From positions 176,636 through 240,635 of the forward strand of contig BLLK01000055.1 in NCBI GenBank assembly GCA_021927905.1: a DNA stretch of 64,000 nucleotides. Direction: 5' to 3'. A program made the position numbers and the translations under genes. A model generated the notes under the pieces. That model made no database searches, had not been told where the DNA came from, and worked only from the letters and a program-made list of their open reading frames with translations. This DNA is from Chaetoceros tenuissimus. Lineage: Eukaryota > Bacillariophyta > Thalassiosirophyceae > Chaetocerotales > Chaetocerotaceae. Position 1 is the stretch's first letter; every line of letters begins with the position of its first letter. Below, piece by piece: positions 17,436 through 30,308 of this stretch.

Positions 17436-18733
17436 GTGTGAGAGTCATCCGACAAGTCATTGGAGATTTTATCTTTTAGAATGGAAATAGTATTGAATAA
17501 GAGATTCGATTAACAAAATTATCAATTAAAAGTAGAATCAGTCAACCTTTGATGATTTCCTTTTTGCATCTACTCAAGTAAAATCCAATACAAAAGATGT
17601 AATTATTCCATGATAGATTCGATTCTTTCTTTCAAAAATATTTCAGCAACTTGTCTTGTACTATTGAATTCTAGAATTAGAACCATGCAACATCATTCGT
17701 AATAGTGCATGCATTTTCGAAAGGAGGTCAAGACCATCGGAAGGCAATTCTTCGATAAAAGGTGTAAGAGCTGATGCAGATTGTGACCAAAGGGTGGGAT
17801 TTGAAATGTGTAAATATACTTTCTTGTGTATTGAGCTTGCATCTCTGCAAGACATACATGGATATCCTTCAACTACAGAAAAGGAAAAGTATCACTGGCA
17901 TACTTTTCACAAATCTATGCATACATCAATTCCAACTTCTTCGCTTTTTCACCTGCAAGACATTGAATAGCCGATTGGATCTTGCCCAAGTACCTTGGAT
18001 CGATGTGCTCATTTATTTCAGTTTCATATTCAACAGCATCAAATAGCTGAGAAAGGTCCGGTACTGCCAACGCAGCCAAAGCTGTAGGATTGGACGACGA
18101 TGAGAAATCTTTTTCACCAAATCATTTCTCTCTTCCCTAGATTGAACTAGATACGGTGATGCAATCACACCATTGCTTTTCTTTCACGTAATTGCTTATA
18201 TCTGTGATAAATTAAATGAAGTCATTCTTCTTAAATGAAGTCATTCTACTTCTACTTGGAGTCACGACAAGAAAAGGCTGCCCATAATTTGGATGTGCTT
18301 TCTATCGTACTTCGTACTTTGACGAAATTTTCCAACAGAGACCTAATCACGCTTTTGACCGTTCGCATGCAGCTGCTTTTGCCTTTTTTGCCTTCTTCTC
18401 GATTTCCCTGATCGAGAAGAGCTAATAGATGATCAACACCTGTGCTAATTCAGAGGTTATCTCTAATAGAGTGCTCTTTATTTTGGAAGATACTTTCAGC
18501 TTTCAGCTAGCAGTTCATACAAAGTTCAGTTGAACCTCAGGTTTTCCCATCATTTGACCTTTTCAGTACATGCAGTACGTACATACACAAATATTTGACG
18601 TCATTGTCTCTAGGTATGTGCGGACATCATACATCATCATTTTACACCTTTTCGTTCTTTAGAGTGTGTTTCTCTAGGTGACTCCAAACAGTATTTTCTT
18701 ACTATTACACTCGCTATTTTCCCATTTTACAGC
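17436..18733 (-). pseudogene. Family R remnant and spacer (unit 2)
   Basis: This is the same decayed coding blocks as in unit 1 (4,043-5,339), essentially identical, with the same frameshifts and stops. Confidence 0.4.
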
Positions 18734-20344
18734 TACGATGCTGAATTGGGAGAATCGCAGGGCTACGGTTCTTGGAGGATCAACAGCGAGGCATCATGGA
18801 ACAGCTGACCAAACAGATTAGAAGAAAGAGCGATACAAACAATTGATTCAAATTATCGTCAAACATTGAAGAGGAACAGCTCAATGAATGGGGAGGAAGA
18901 ACATGATCTCTTTCAGGCTTGTCTGGAAAAAGTATTTCTTTGCAATCTGGAGGAGAGAAAAATGCCGTTCATCAAACTGATTTCATGTCATATGCAGAAC
19001 AAGAGGAGGAGACTATGAATCTCAATGAAGAGCTAGAAAAACGTCGGCAAACTCATGTAAAAACTAAAAAGAAAAGTAAGGAAAACAATGATGGTGGAAA
19101 TGAAATAGCTGAAAAACTGATGCTATTACGAATACCGTAGCAGAAAGTGAAAATGGGCAAGGAAATATTTTGGATGAAATGATGGCTTCTTCGAAAGTAC
19201 TAAATAATAAATAGCGAAAGAGGGAACGGCGTCATGATTGGGACATTGATGGTGAGAATGAAACCAATAAAGTTGCAAAGGATGTACGAATCAGAGATGA
19301 TTTGATGAAGGAAAGATAGACCAAATACCATTCTATAATAGAAAAGGGAAATATTAGGTCCAAAGCAGTTTTCATTACCGTCAATTATTTTCCAATCAGT
19401 AATGATCAAGATAGGGACGATGATGCTTTCAAAGGCTCGAAGATTGCAAAGGCTTCAAGAATTTAACTTACAGACAAAGACTCAAAGTAAAAGAAATGAG
19501 AATTCTAAGCTTCATTGGCTACTTTCAATGCTCTAAAATCCACCATCGGATCAGAGGAGAAGGTGGTATTTCTTTTGAGAAACAAAAAATCCTCAACAGA
19601 GGAGAAGGTGGTATTACTTTTGAGGTTGATACTACAAAGGAATTCACACGGTCTCTTCGTTTTCAGAATAATGTGAAGAAGGATGAAAAGAAAAAGAAGG
19701 AGGAGGAGCAGCAGAATTTTGGTAATGTGCCGCCAAAGGAAACTACTGATAATTCTTTAGCCATCGAGGTTGTTACGATGAAAGAAGATAAGTCAGATGA
19801 AACAGATAACATGCAAACATTGGAGGTGTTGGCTCGTGAAGTGAAAGATGAGCCAGATGGAACTGATACTTTTGAAGGAAGTAGCACTAGTGTAGTTGTA
19901 GGTCGTGGAATGTCAGCTTTCCTTGGTCTACTGAAGCAGACTGGAGAACTTGGTAAACGCTCTTGTAGAGAAGAGCTAAGAGGGCGTGCAAAAGATGAAA
20001 GAACTTATGAAGATTACGAGAGTATTGATCTGAAGAAGGTTGTTAAGCTTGACACTACCGGCTTGAATGGACGACCACATGAAAAGGACATTGAGCTTGC
20101 AAACAGAGAAGTAAAGCTTGAGTATCGCGACGAGCATGGTCGACTATTGACTAGAAAGGAGGCATTTCGCCAATTGTGCTATCAATTCCATGGACATGGT
20201 AGTTCAAAGAGAAAAGAAGAAAAGAAACTACAACAAATCAAACGTGAACAGTCAGAAAAGTCTGGGAAACATAGTTCTATTTTTAGTGCATTTAAGGCTA
20301 CGAAAAAAGCTACAGGGAAAGCATTTGTACTGCATAAGACATAA
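18734..20344 (+). pseudogene. SART1/Snu66-like splicing factor, decayed copy (unit 2)
   Basis: This is the same family C-terminus as in unit 1. The terminal ORF is longer (19,496-20,344, 282 codons) because the 47-bp duplicated tract stays open here, so KEFTRSL and KEAFRQL lie in one frame. Upstream, a one-base loss near 19,110 and a CAG-to-TAG change after KER (19,316-19,318) break the middle part differently from units 1 and 3. This middle version is shared with unit 4. Confidence 0.7.
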
Positions 20345-20521
20345 TTCCTCTTATTAGTTGTTAATAGTTGCAATTTCTTATGCACAATATATTTTTATTT
20401 ACTCCTTTTTCATTACATGATTACTCTTATTACTTATTTAGTTTAGAACGAAGTCTGTCAGACCAATATAGACTACCTCGTGAGTAAAAAGGACCTGAGA
20501 CTCAAATCAATTCGAATCAAA

Positions 20522-20983
20522 TTATCCAATAGGAAATGATCTTACTTGTGATCTGGTCATTCTTGGTCGACGAACATCTGCCATTTCAGATTCCAGCACG
20601 GAATCCATCTTGCACTTGTCAACGAAGGATCTGGTTTGATCAAGTACAAATTCACAAATATATCCTGGTGGTAGAGACCTGTGCCCCTGAACAGGACGAA
20701 CAATTCTTACTTGTTCACGTACTACTTGTCTGCCTTCATAATAGAAGTCCATGGCAATGTCATAGTTTTGAAAGCGAGGATCTGGGGCATCACCATGTAG
20801 CTCCTGATAGAGGTCTCGACCATCTTCAATTTGTTGGGGGCTTTCTTCTGTGATTTCTCCGCCCTTCCAATAATCAAGTCCATTTCTAAGTTCCCCATGA
20901 TAGGTCTTGTAGTCCAAGTCTACTTCATGTACTTGATTTGATTGTTCATGATACAAGTTTCTTTCTTTGCAATATATGTGCAA
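20522..20983 (-). CDS. Small divergent-pair protein (unit 2)
   Basis: An ORF of 153 residues ending SQVRSFPIG. The ATG that starts the unit 1 and unit 4 copies is out of frame here (one base lost in the AATCAAAATC run near 20,937), so the frame opens from an upstream ATG and the N-terminus reads MHIYCKERNLYHEQSNQVHE. Whether that start is used is uncertain. A GTAAGA near the C-terminus (after TRSQ) could also act as a splice donor. The core domain matches the unit 1 protein. Confidence 0.6.
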   Translation of the reverse strand: MHIYCKERNLYHEQSNQVHEVDLDYKTYHGELRNGLDYWKGGEITEESPQQIEDGRDLYQELHGDAPDPRFQNYDIAMDFYYEGRQVVREQVRIVRPVQGHRSLPPGYICEFVLDQTRSFVDKCKMDSVLESEMADVRRPRMTRSQVRSFPIG

Positions 20984-21250
20984 AGTGATGTAAAAAGTAG
21001 AAGCAGGGCAAGCAAAAGCACAGCAAGAAGGAACATTTTCTGAAATAAATCGACTGATTCCGATTCAACGCTTTGAAAGAGGGAAGTCCCACAAGATTAT
21101 CTGTTCCTTTTATTTCGATTTGGTGAGCGCGCGCAAGATGTCAGTCAGCTGTCAGAACTTTTTAGTTTGTTGGCGATGCTTGTTCTTTCACCTTTCCTTT
21201 TCTATTCATAAAGTACAGATATCCAAAAAGAAATCATCTGAATCTAACTC

Positions 21251-23095
21251 ATGGCTGACAACGCACAACTTGAACTTCCCACTGAAATTATTACAGTTGG
21301 GACCCTGCTCAAGCTTTGGTTCGGAAATGCTGATGCAACTTCAAATATATATGGAGAACATAAAACAATGTGGAATGACAGAAGCAATAGTTTCCCGTTA
21401 GACACAAGTGAGTTTCGTAAAGGTAGTGCTCTCTATGAAGCGATTAAGCAATATTGGAATCATCCTCCATCTCAGTATAATGTCGCCTGTTTCTATGGAG
21501 AAGTAGATGACCATGGTCAACCAATAACCTTTCGGCATCGGTGTAGAATAGTTGATTTTATCGAAGGCACACGTTTTGTTGAAGCTGGTTATATCGTTGA
21601 ATTAGTTGGTGAGGATGTTGATCCGAATCCCCAAAAAAGCTACATTTTGAAAGATGATGTGGATGAAGCTTTGGAAGAGTACTACAATAGAAGAAGAATC
21701 GAAGCTGAAGTAGCTCAAATAGAGGAGGAGGATGAAGATCAAAGAATCGAAGCTGCAGTAGCTCAAGTAGACGAAGACAATGAAGATCAAAGAATCGAAG
21801 CTGCAGTAGCTCAAATAGAGGAGGACGATGAAGATCAAGCTCCTCCTGTTATGCAAGAAGCTGGTTTAGTCGACAATATCGATGAAAATCAAGCTTCTCC
21901 TGTTATACAAGAAGCTGCACCTTCTGAAGTGAATGGAGAGGAGGAAGAGGATACTTCTGGACTCGATGATAATTTGGAGGAGGACGAAAGTCCAAGCAAG
22001 GACCGCCAACTCAGCAAGAAGGGCAAAGAAGAATCTTCCGATCTCAATGAAGACCACGATTTAGAAAGTAGAAGTGAAGGTGCAAGCAAGGATCATCTTT
22101 CTGCAGCTCGAATAGAGGATCGAAACAATTCCTTTGAAGTCAGCGACGAACATGAACAAGACAATGAACCTGAAGGAGCACAACCAGCTGAGCCTGATCA
22201 AGATGAATTTATGGATATCTTTCTTGAGGACATTAATATGGAAAGATTGACAAGTCCTGTCAATCGACTTCTCGGGGAAGTTCAAATTCCGAGCCCTTAC
22301 AGAAACTGTGAAGCCGAAGCTCGCACAGCTGTCGCAAATAATCTCGTACATCTCCATCATTCCCCAATTCTCACTTCCATAGAGCAGTCTCCCCAAAACA
22401 ATGCCGCAACTACTCAAAATGATGATGAAAATACTTCAAACTTTGACAATACTTTGTTTTCCGGTTCAACTATTCAACCACCTCCCAGACCATCCTCGGC
22501 GCCTCCGGTTTTGATTCATCCCCGACCTTCTTCTGAACCATCAGCAATTGGTACTGCGAGACCTTCCATCCCCACAGCTACATCAAATCATGGACGTACT
22601 ATTCCTACTGCTGCTCAAAATAATAATTTACTTCAACAATTCAGTTTAAGTACAGCACAACAGCAACTCACTATTAATGAAAATCTACGAAGAGGTGACG
22701 AAGAAGAACATCATCCTCCTGTCATGCACGAAGCTGAAGTACCTCCAGTACAAGAACAAAACAATGAACTCGGACAAGCACCAGTTCAAGAAAGAAATCA
22801 TCAAGAAGAATCAGCACAAGACTCAGATGATGAATCCAATGGCAATATGTCATATGTTGCAGGTCGAGCAAGGTTTTATAGTGAAGATGACAGTAGTATT
22901 GACAACTTTGTCTTTGAAAGTGGATGGGGAAGCGAATACGATGGCGACGAAGGTCCTGATCCAGGCGTTGTAGAACCTCATGAGGCAGCCAGATTTAGAA
23001 GGTTAGAACAAGAAGAACGAGAACGTCAACAACGACTGCAAGAACAACGCCAACAGCAGCAGCAACAACAAAATCAACGGAATCAGCAGAACTAA
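21251..23095 (+). CDS. Acidic-repeat protein, Q-rich C-terminus (unit 2)
   Basis: 614 residues with the same architecture as the unit 1 copy: shared N-terminal domain, three 16-residue acidic repeats, disordered middle and Gln-rich end. It differs at a small number of residues (for example ITVGTLLKLW near the start, NGEEEEDTSG in the middle). The frame is intact. Confidence 0.8.
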   Translation: MADNAQLELPTEIITVGTLLKLWFGNADATSNIYGEHKTMWNDRSNSFPLDTSEFRKGSALYEAIKQYWNHPPSQYNVACFYGEVDDHGQPITFRHRCRIVDFIEGTRFVEAGYIVELVGEDVDPNPQKSYILKDDVDEALEEYYNRRRIEAEVAQIEEEDEDQRIEAAVAQVDEDNEDQRIEAAVAQIEEDDEDQAPPVMQEAGLVDNIDENQASPVIQEAAPSEVNGEEEEDTSGLDDNLEEDESPSKDRQLSKKGKEESSDLNEDHDLESRSEGASKDHLSAARIEDRNNSFEVSDEHEQDNEPEGAQPAEPDQDEFMDIFLEDINMERLTSPVNRLLGEVQIPSPYRNCEAEARTAVANNLVHLHHSPILTSIEQSPQNNAATTQNDDENTSNFDNTLFSGSTIQPPPRPSSAPPVLIHPRPSSEPSAIGTARPSIPTATSNHGRTIPTAAQNNNLLQQFSLSTAQQQLTINENLRRGDEEEHHPPVMHEAEVPPVQEQNNELGQAPVQERNHQEESAQDSDDESNGNMSYVAGRARFYSEDDSSIDNFVFESGWGSEYDGDEGPDPGVVEPHEAARFRRLEQEERERQQRLQEQRQQQQQQQNQRNQQN

Positions 23096-23398
23096 CGGCA
23101 TAAATAGGAAAGCTACTATTTTCCCGTAGTTTTCCACATTATACTTATTGTTACAACTTGTATAGAAAGTTTGTAGTTACTACTATAATATAAGAATTCA
23201 TATTTACAAGTAGTATTTCCGCTTCAGGTAAAAATCATGTTACTTAGAAAACAAGGTAACCATTATTTACTCTTGTCTACAATGTTGCCAAGTCAAGATA
23301 GTTCCATAAACAAGTCCCATAATAGACAACAAACCACGTTCCTTCAAAGTAGGAAAAGAAGAATTACTTGTCCAAGCAGCAGTAACAAATATCGATCT

Positions 23399-24079
23399 AT
23401 TAAAAGATGGCAAATCAATCTTTTAAAAATTTGTCATTTGGAAAATCTATCATGCAAAGCATTTGCAATCTTGGTCATGTACCCACCACAAAGCACATTG
23501 TATCCATCATATCCATTCCAATCGCATTCAACATGGCAAAACTGCTTCTTAGTAAAACATGGCTGGTCATTCTCTCAATGAATTCATGAATGACAATTGA
23601 TCAGTTGCCAGAAAAGATAGAGTAACAAATTGGAGCTAGATATTCCAAACTCTTGTCTTTTTGTTGCAAAAGGATGGTATGGAATCCAGCAAGACCAACA
23701 AAATAGGAAGAAATGACTCCAAGTAGATACACAAAGAGCTTGTCGCATCATGGTTGCAAAGTTTGAGTACAAGACCATGGCAACATTTGCTACTCCCGTC
23801 TGAATGTGAGGATAAAGATGAATCTACTCTTTCCATCTGCTGGAATATAAACTGTTTTAGGCTTTTCTTCAATAGAGATGAAGACGTGTGATTCTCCGAT
23901 TTGTCCCGGATTGAATCTTTTGGTGGGATATATTAAAGCGGATCCCTTCTTGAAGAAACCCCCTTGGAATCTTCAAGCTATGGAGTCATCTTCTGTCGTT
24001 ACTTCAATTGTTCCAGAACTGATGAAATACGCATTCTTTTCGCTCGATAATTATCTTTGTTTTACATCAAACGCATGAT
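23399..24079 (-). pseudogene. Decayed membrane-protein-like remnant (unit 2)
   Basis: Same sequence and lesions as the unit 1 remnant at 10,040-10,720. Confidence 0.35.
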
Positions 24080-24749
24080 CTAGTGAATAATGCTTTTTGA
24101 AACATTCTCTCCTATGTTCATGTTTGAAAAGCCAGAAAGGTAATGTTTTAGATTTTCCGAACTTTCATCACAATGGCCGATTCTTCTCTGTCTGAAGCAC
24201 GCTTTTGTTTTATTGTTGAGATGTGTTGTGTTTTGGCTTCTGTGCGTTATTCTGAGATGTATGTACGACATGGTCGTGTTTACGTCCACATTGTTTCTAA
24301 GTTAGCTAGAGACTAACAATGACGAGCGTCGTAAAAAACATGAAAGCTTCTTCTTTCCTCTTCCTTTCTTCTTTCCTACTTTACCCAAATCTGAGATTTC
24401 CGCGCGACGCTGCTCTCTAGCCTTCAAAGAGCTTTGTCGGGTGGGTGAGGACTCGTCTAATGCAACAGAGAAGGCTGCGAACTAGGAGGAGTTGATGTAC
24501 TTCTTGCAATCATAAGAAAGTGAGTTCTAGTAGTTGAGATGCCTCTACTGCATGAGTGCTGCTGGCTGTCTCGGCTGTGCCTGAAAGCTATGCTACGCAA
24601 ACGGTCCTGGGAAGTGATTCCCATTCTCCGCCTACGTGGCAGTGGAATTCGCAGGCTTTGTTGGCTTGTCGCTAGCTAGCTAACACTACTCGTTCTCGTA
24701 TTTACCAAACTCTGACAATAGTAATCTCTAGATCCCTTTTTCTGTACTT

Positions 24750-26527
24750 TTGTATCTCTTGAAAATTATTGCAGAATCCACAACTGCAGTTGATAGTGGA
24801 AGAGGAGGGAAGAGATTGAATCAAGATGAAGGTGTTATCTATAGTGGAAATGTAGAGAAGAATCGTGGTATCAAAGTTGTCTATGTAGAACAAGAACCAC
24901 TTACTCCCTCCGATGTTACTGTTGCCGATGCATTACTAGGAATAGTTGCAACAGATGATGCTCAGTCAACAGGATCGAAAAATGTATATGAAGCAGTAAG
25001 AAACTATAGATTGGCTGCCATGAATGCAGAACAAGATCCTGATATGTTTGCAAAATGTATGACTGATATGGATGCTTTGGATGGATGGTCAGTCTTGACC
25101 AAAGCAGATGAAGTTGCTACTCGACTACGTGTCAAACATTTAGAATTGTCTCCATTGTCTACTTTATCAGGAGGGGAACGAAAGAGAGTTGCCTTAGCAG
25201 CAGCATTAGTACAAGAGCCTGATGTTCTTTTGCTAGATGAACCAACAAATCACCTTGATCTCAGTGCAATTCGATGGATATCAGAACTGCTAAAGGAGAA
25301 GAACAAAATCACATTATTGACGGTGACACATGATAGAGCCTTTCTGGAAGATGTATGTGATACCATTTTAGAATTGGATCGTGGTTCATTATATTCTTAC
25401 CAAGGTAACTACGCTCACTTCTTGGAGAAAAAGGCCGAAAGGTTGGCTAACGAAGATGCGGCTATACAAGCTGCAAAGAGTAAATACAGAGTTGAGTTGG
25501 ACTGGATGAGGAGGCAGCCACAAGCGAGAGAAACAAAACAAAAGGCGCGTATTGACGCATTCTACAAATTGGAAAAGTCGACAAAACCTCGTGTTGTTGA
25601 TCCTCATCTTGACTTGGGTGGTGATGATGGGACACAAAGACGACTTACATTGGAAACAATATTTTGAAATTGAAAAATGCATCTTTGAAAAATGCTTCTT
25701 TGAAGTTTGGAGATCGTATGATTTTAGATGATTTCTCGTATAACTTCAATAATGGAGACAAGATCGCTGTAGTTGGAGCAAATGGGGTGGGTAAATCTAC
25801 GTTTATCAAGATCCTCACAGAGCAGCAGCCTCTTGATACAGGATCACTTGAGCTAGGAGAAACTGTAGTATTTGGAATTTATGATCAAAAGGGTATAGAG
25901 ATTGAAGGAGAAAAGACCGTATTGGAAGTCATGAAAGAACGTGTAGAAGGAAGAGACGGAAGCTCCATGGCTGAAGCACCACAAGAAGCTATGAAGCTCT
26001 TCTACAGCTTGATGAGCCTATCTTGATACTTTGACTGCACTTGAAGATTACCTTGAAGAGTACAAAGGCGTATTGGTCATTGTGTCTCATGATCGCTTCT
26101 TCACAGATAAAGTGACTGACCATCATTTTGTATTTGAGGGTAATAGTGTCGTTAAAGATTTCACAGGAACGTTGACTGACTACGCAGAAGCGTTGGTGGA
26201 GATTGAAGAGTTGAATGGAGAAGACGCAAATGCAGTGAAAGATGACAAGAAGTCAAATTACAAAGAAGACGAAGAAACACGCGTGAAGAGAATGAACCAA
26301 CTCAAATCTGACAAGAAGGAGATGAATAACATTGAAAACAAAATGGAAAACTAAAGAAAGAAATTGTAAGCTTGGAATTGAAGATTGAAGAAACTGCAAA
26401 TGAAGGATGGACTGTACTTGCAGACTTGACTGACAAAATGAATGTATGTAAACAAGAGCTAGATGATAGGGAAATGCGATGACTCGAGCTTGCCGAAGCA
26501 ATTGAAGAAGCTGAATCTGAACGTTGA
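24750..26527 (+). pseudogene. ABC-F family ATPase, broken copy (unit 2)
   Basis: It has the same lesions as unit 1: no first Walker A, the ETIF frameshift, the 15-bp duplication, and loss of the second signature. It keeps the family-like KARIDAFYKL in the linker where unit 1 has KALIHAFYKL, so unit 1 has drifted further. Confidence 0.85.
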
Positions 26528-26685
26528 ATCAAATCAAGTTGCAGGTGTATATTTCAAAAAGGGTCCACATGGATTTGCTTGCTTTTCCAATATTACCATG
26601 AGAATGTAATTTCGAATAACACAAAGACGTAAGATAGATTGCTTCAATTCTAAACTTTATAATTATGTAGTTCTTATCTATCTCT

Positions 26686-27490
26686 CTATTCCCAGATGAA
26701 TCCGCGAACATTGTTGCATGCATACTTTTCCTTTTCTTCATTGGTCATCTCGACCTCAACAATGTATAAGGATGAATGATTTGTTTCAGCAGGAGCTGAA
26801 ACTTTCACAGCATTCTCTCTCCAATTTTTCCCACCGCATGCTTCGCAAAGACAGTCTCCTCCATCGAAAAATGCTTGAACTTCATCTTTGTTACCATACT
26901 TGATGGTCACCTCTTCCTTTGCTTTGATATCACGCTTTGCTATGATAGCAACGGCGTCATAATCCTTGGACTCGGAGGTACCTTTGACAAGCACTGCTTC
27001 GCAGTTTGCTTCACAGCAATGATTGATTGAAGCTGCAATGCCTTCATTCATTTTTCCTTCCAATACTTTGCCTTTGTGTACACCCTCATCAATTTGGAAC
27101 GAGTACTTGTTGTTTGGGTCAAGCTTATCCACGATGATTCCTTGGTACTCGATGATAATTGTATCTTTTTTGATCGTCTGATTTGCAATGACATTGAGTC
27201 CTTTATCCCCTCCTGTCTTTGTTACTTCCACTCCATAGTTATGTTTCGCTTCTTCATCAGTTGGGCACTTCAGAGTTGGAGCTGCATCTTTTCGAGAAGG
27301 GCGTATGCGACGAGAGTTGTTGTTCTCTAAGTTAGAAAGTCAAAGAGCAGGCAGGTGAGAATTGAAGGAAACAAAAAGAAAGAAGAAAGTGATGGGAGCG
27401 CTCTTTCGTATCTCCTTTTGTGTTGCATCTGTTGATTGACGTACCTTCCTGTTGTAGCGACAGCTCATTTGATTCAGTAGAGCCAGTCAT
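26686..27490 (-). CDS. SET-domain lysine methyltransferase-like, two exons (unit 2)
   Basis: Exon 1 is 27490-27445, exon 2 is 27326-26686. The SET portion is identical to unit 1, but exon 1 differs (MTGSTESNELSLQQE) and the intron is about 2 bp shorter with several substitutions. The INHCCEANCE, EVTIKYG and CLCEAC motifs are intact. Confidence 0.85.
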
Positions 27491-27801
27491 GGCATTTGAA
27501 TTCTAAAGAGCGCTTTTGTTCCTTTGGTGGAATAATGAGCAAATTCAATGAGAGGGTTGAAAGTTCAAGAATTTGAATTGGGAGAAAAATGAAGGAAAGA
27601 GTTCTGTGGAAAGCTCGTCATTGTTAGATCTGAAGCTAACTTAGTAGACACGCGACTAAAAGTCAAAGATGACGTAGAACAACCAAGTACATTCACACAT
27701 ACTTCAAGTTTTCTTCACAATGGAAGTTTCCTTGACCATCAGCCAGTCAATTTGTGTGAGAAATCTAATGAAACTTGCAATTAGAGAAACCCACAGCAAA
27801 C

Positions 27802-27917
27802 TAACCCTAACTTCCATCCATTGTGCCTCAAAACGTCTAGCATCTAATGCAGCAATGTCACAGCCAAGAAGGTCTCTGACCCATACCATAGAGGATGGAA
27901 AAAATCACATTCGGCAT
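27802..27917 (-). pseudogene. Exon-like remnant, frameshifted (unit 2)
   Basis: Same as the unit 1 remnant, including the extra T. Confidence 0.3.
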
Positions 27918-28130
27918 CTGAAATAAATACGGTCAGAAATCATGGTTCTTGCAATTACTCCATATACCTTTCTACCTAAAAGATTTCAGATTTCGGTAAC
28001 TTCTTTTATTTCTGTCTGGTTATGATGGAAACGGAACATGGAAAGCGCCGCACTCATTATTTTTTGAGAGTCATTTGGGTTTGGGTCCGCCTTTTGTATG
28101 CATGCAATATTCACCATGGTGTACCTACTA

Positions 28131-28643
28131 CCTACTCACCATCGCAATGCTATATTTCCAACCAACGCATCAAGACAGGGAAGAGTACACTCAAGATTCA
28201 AATTGAAAAAGGACAAGCTCATGCAGAAGGTCAAAAGTCAAGCAAGGGGGAACAGGGGAAACAAGAATTTGGAACTTTGCGAGGAAAGAAATAGAGTGAA
28301 GTTTTCAAATAATCTCACTTGAATATACACGTGCTGGAATGAAAATATATAGAAAAGTCAGACAAGGCTATCAAAGTTTTGAAAATACCTACTCACCATC
28401 GCAATGCTATATTTCCAACCAACGCATCAAGACAGGGAAGAATACACTCAAGATTCAAATTGAAAAAGGACAAGCTCATGCAGAAGGTCAAAGATAAAAC
28501 AAGTCAAGCAAGGGGGAACAGGGGAAACAAGAATTTGGAACTTTGCGAGGAAAGAAATGGAGTGAAGTTTGCAAAGAATCTCACTTGAAAATACACGTGC
28601 TGGAATGAAAATTTAATATACACAAAAGTCAGATAAGGCTATC
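28131..28643. repeat. 256-bp direct duplication at the unit 2/3 junction
   Basis: Same two-copy arrangement as at 15,259-15,770. The unit 3/4 junction (about 40,870-41,140) has a single, more divergent copy, and the left array edge at 2,250 begins inside this sequence. Confidence 0.8.
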
Positions 28644-29070
28644 AAAGTTTTGAATGTTTTAGAGAAATCGTCGTGGCAGCAGACAGATTCTATAATGTGT
28701 ATGACTATGTGAACTTGGTTGTAATTCCTGAATCCTGAATTCAAAGCTTGTAATCATTTTATACACTTTAATCCACTTGAAGTTACCGTAATGTAACTGT
28801 CATAAACGCGTGAGCAGGGATTTACACTAACAAGAGGTATCTGGTCTGGTGACTAAGGATCATGTGTAACAAGTCTGTTCTCGTGCTTTAGAGTTTCACA
28901 AGGTCAAGACGAATTGGTGGTAAAGGTGATGGAACAAAAGAATAGGTACTTTTTAAAAGAGTATACTAAGTTGAAAGTTTTGATTTCAGAACGTATTATA
29001 AAATTTACTTTATGACTTCACTTTCCCCCTATAGTTGATGACATTCTCTTGCAATCAAACATTTGCTTTT

Positions 29071-30134
29071 TCAGCAAACAACTTCTTTATTTGCATTCTG
29101 ATCCCTTAGATTCATTCCGTCGATTAATTGATCTTTTTCAAATTCTTCCTCGTCTCCGTCGTCGTATTTTATCCACCAATAGCCCCTCTCTCTGTCATAC
29201 TTTGTGACGCTTCCAAAAAAGAGTTCTGGATCATGGTTGAAAAAGTATTTTGCCACTCGTGCCCCGATGTAGCCTTCTGGAGTTGACTTTGAATTGATTA
29301 AATTCAAACCTTGGTTCCTGTAAGCTTTGATGTATTCTATGAAATTGCTAGGAAGGCTTTCTTTTGAGCTCAAACTTCGGGTCTTGTGTCTCTTTTGTGT
29401 TTGTTTGTCCTCTTTCTTTCTATTCTTAAATGCAAGCGCAACCGCGAAATGAACCAGATCGTGCACACTTTTTACTTTGGAAACGTCAATGTTTGTGGAC
29501 ATGGATGCTGCAAGGACAGTTGAAACATTGGTAACTTTGGAGAAATCTTCCGCTTTCAACTCAATTACTTCAATGGAACAACTCTCAAGAATGTTCCGGT
29601 ATAAAAGAGAATGTTCAGGGACATCGCTTACGAGGAAAAAGATTGCCTTGTGGCCTCGTTCCAAGTTCTTGATATTCATTCGCATTTCGAGAGTATAATG
29701 TTGGTTATTGCAATCAAGTCCGAACATACGAGAACTTGCTTCAGGTGCAAGAAGATATTTCTTGAAAACAGCAAGACGATCCTCCATGTTTTCGAGATCT
29801 TTAATGCGGTTCTGAAGGAGGTGAATCGAAGATCCCCATGACAAAGTTGGGAGAAAGGTATGCTCTTTTCCATGAAGAGCGACACGACATTCTGCAAAAG
29901 TATCAACCAATGAATAGAATTCTTTCACTTTACCTCTAATGGCAAAGGGACTACAAGCTTTGATGCCTTTGATTACAGAATTGAGTATCAGAGAGAGGCG
30001 ATAGATTTGGTGTTTTTTTCAAAAACAAACTTACTGTCTTGAGCTTTTCTCTTTCGATTGACGGTATTGATTGTAGCAACTTGTCTTGTCTTTGTTTTGC
30101 CTTTGTTTTTGTTTCTTTTGTTAGACTTGGGCAT
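29071..30134 (-). CDS. Tudor-like domain protein, two exons (unit 3)
   Basis: Exon 1 is 30134-30035; exon 2 runs from about 29,966 to 29,071. The protein is identical to the unit 1 and 2 copies. Complete identity across roughly 1 kb, while flanking tracts differ, indicates very recent duplication or conversion. Confidence 0.7.
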
Positions 30135-30308
30135 TTTAGATTTGGTTTGGCTTTTCGTCAATTCTTTCTTTCTACTGTGGGTTTTGTTTTTGGTCTTTGG
30201 AAATTTATGAGAGCAAAAGCAAAAGGGGGAAAAATCAAATTCGATTCCGATTTGTCTGTCGTTCGTTCGTGTCGGATTTGGAACAAAAGTGTTACCTGGG
30301 AGAGTCAT

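Larger units (their letters stand above)
15639..28511. repeat. Amplified unit 2 of the tandem segmental array
   Basis: About 12.9 kb, with the same gene order as unit 1. It lacks the MITE (intact TA target at about 27,675) and is nearly identical to unit 3 from the small gene at 20,522 through the SET gene. Confidence 0.9.
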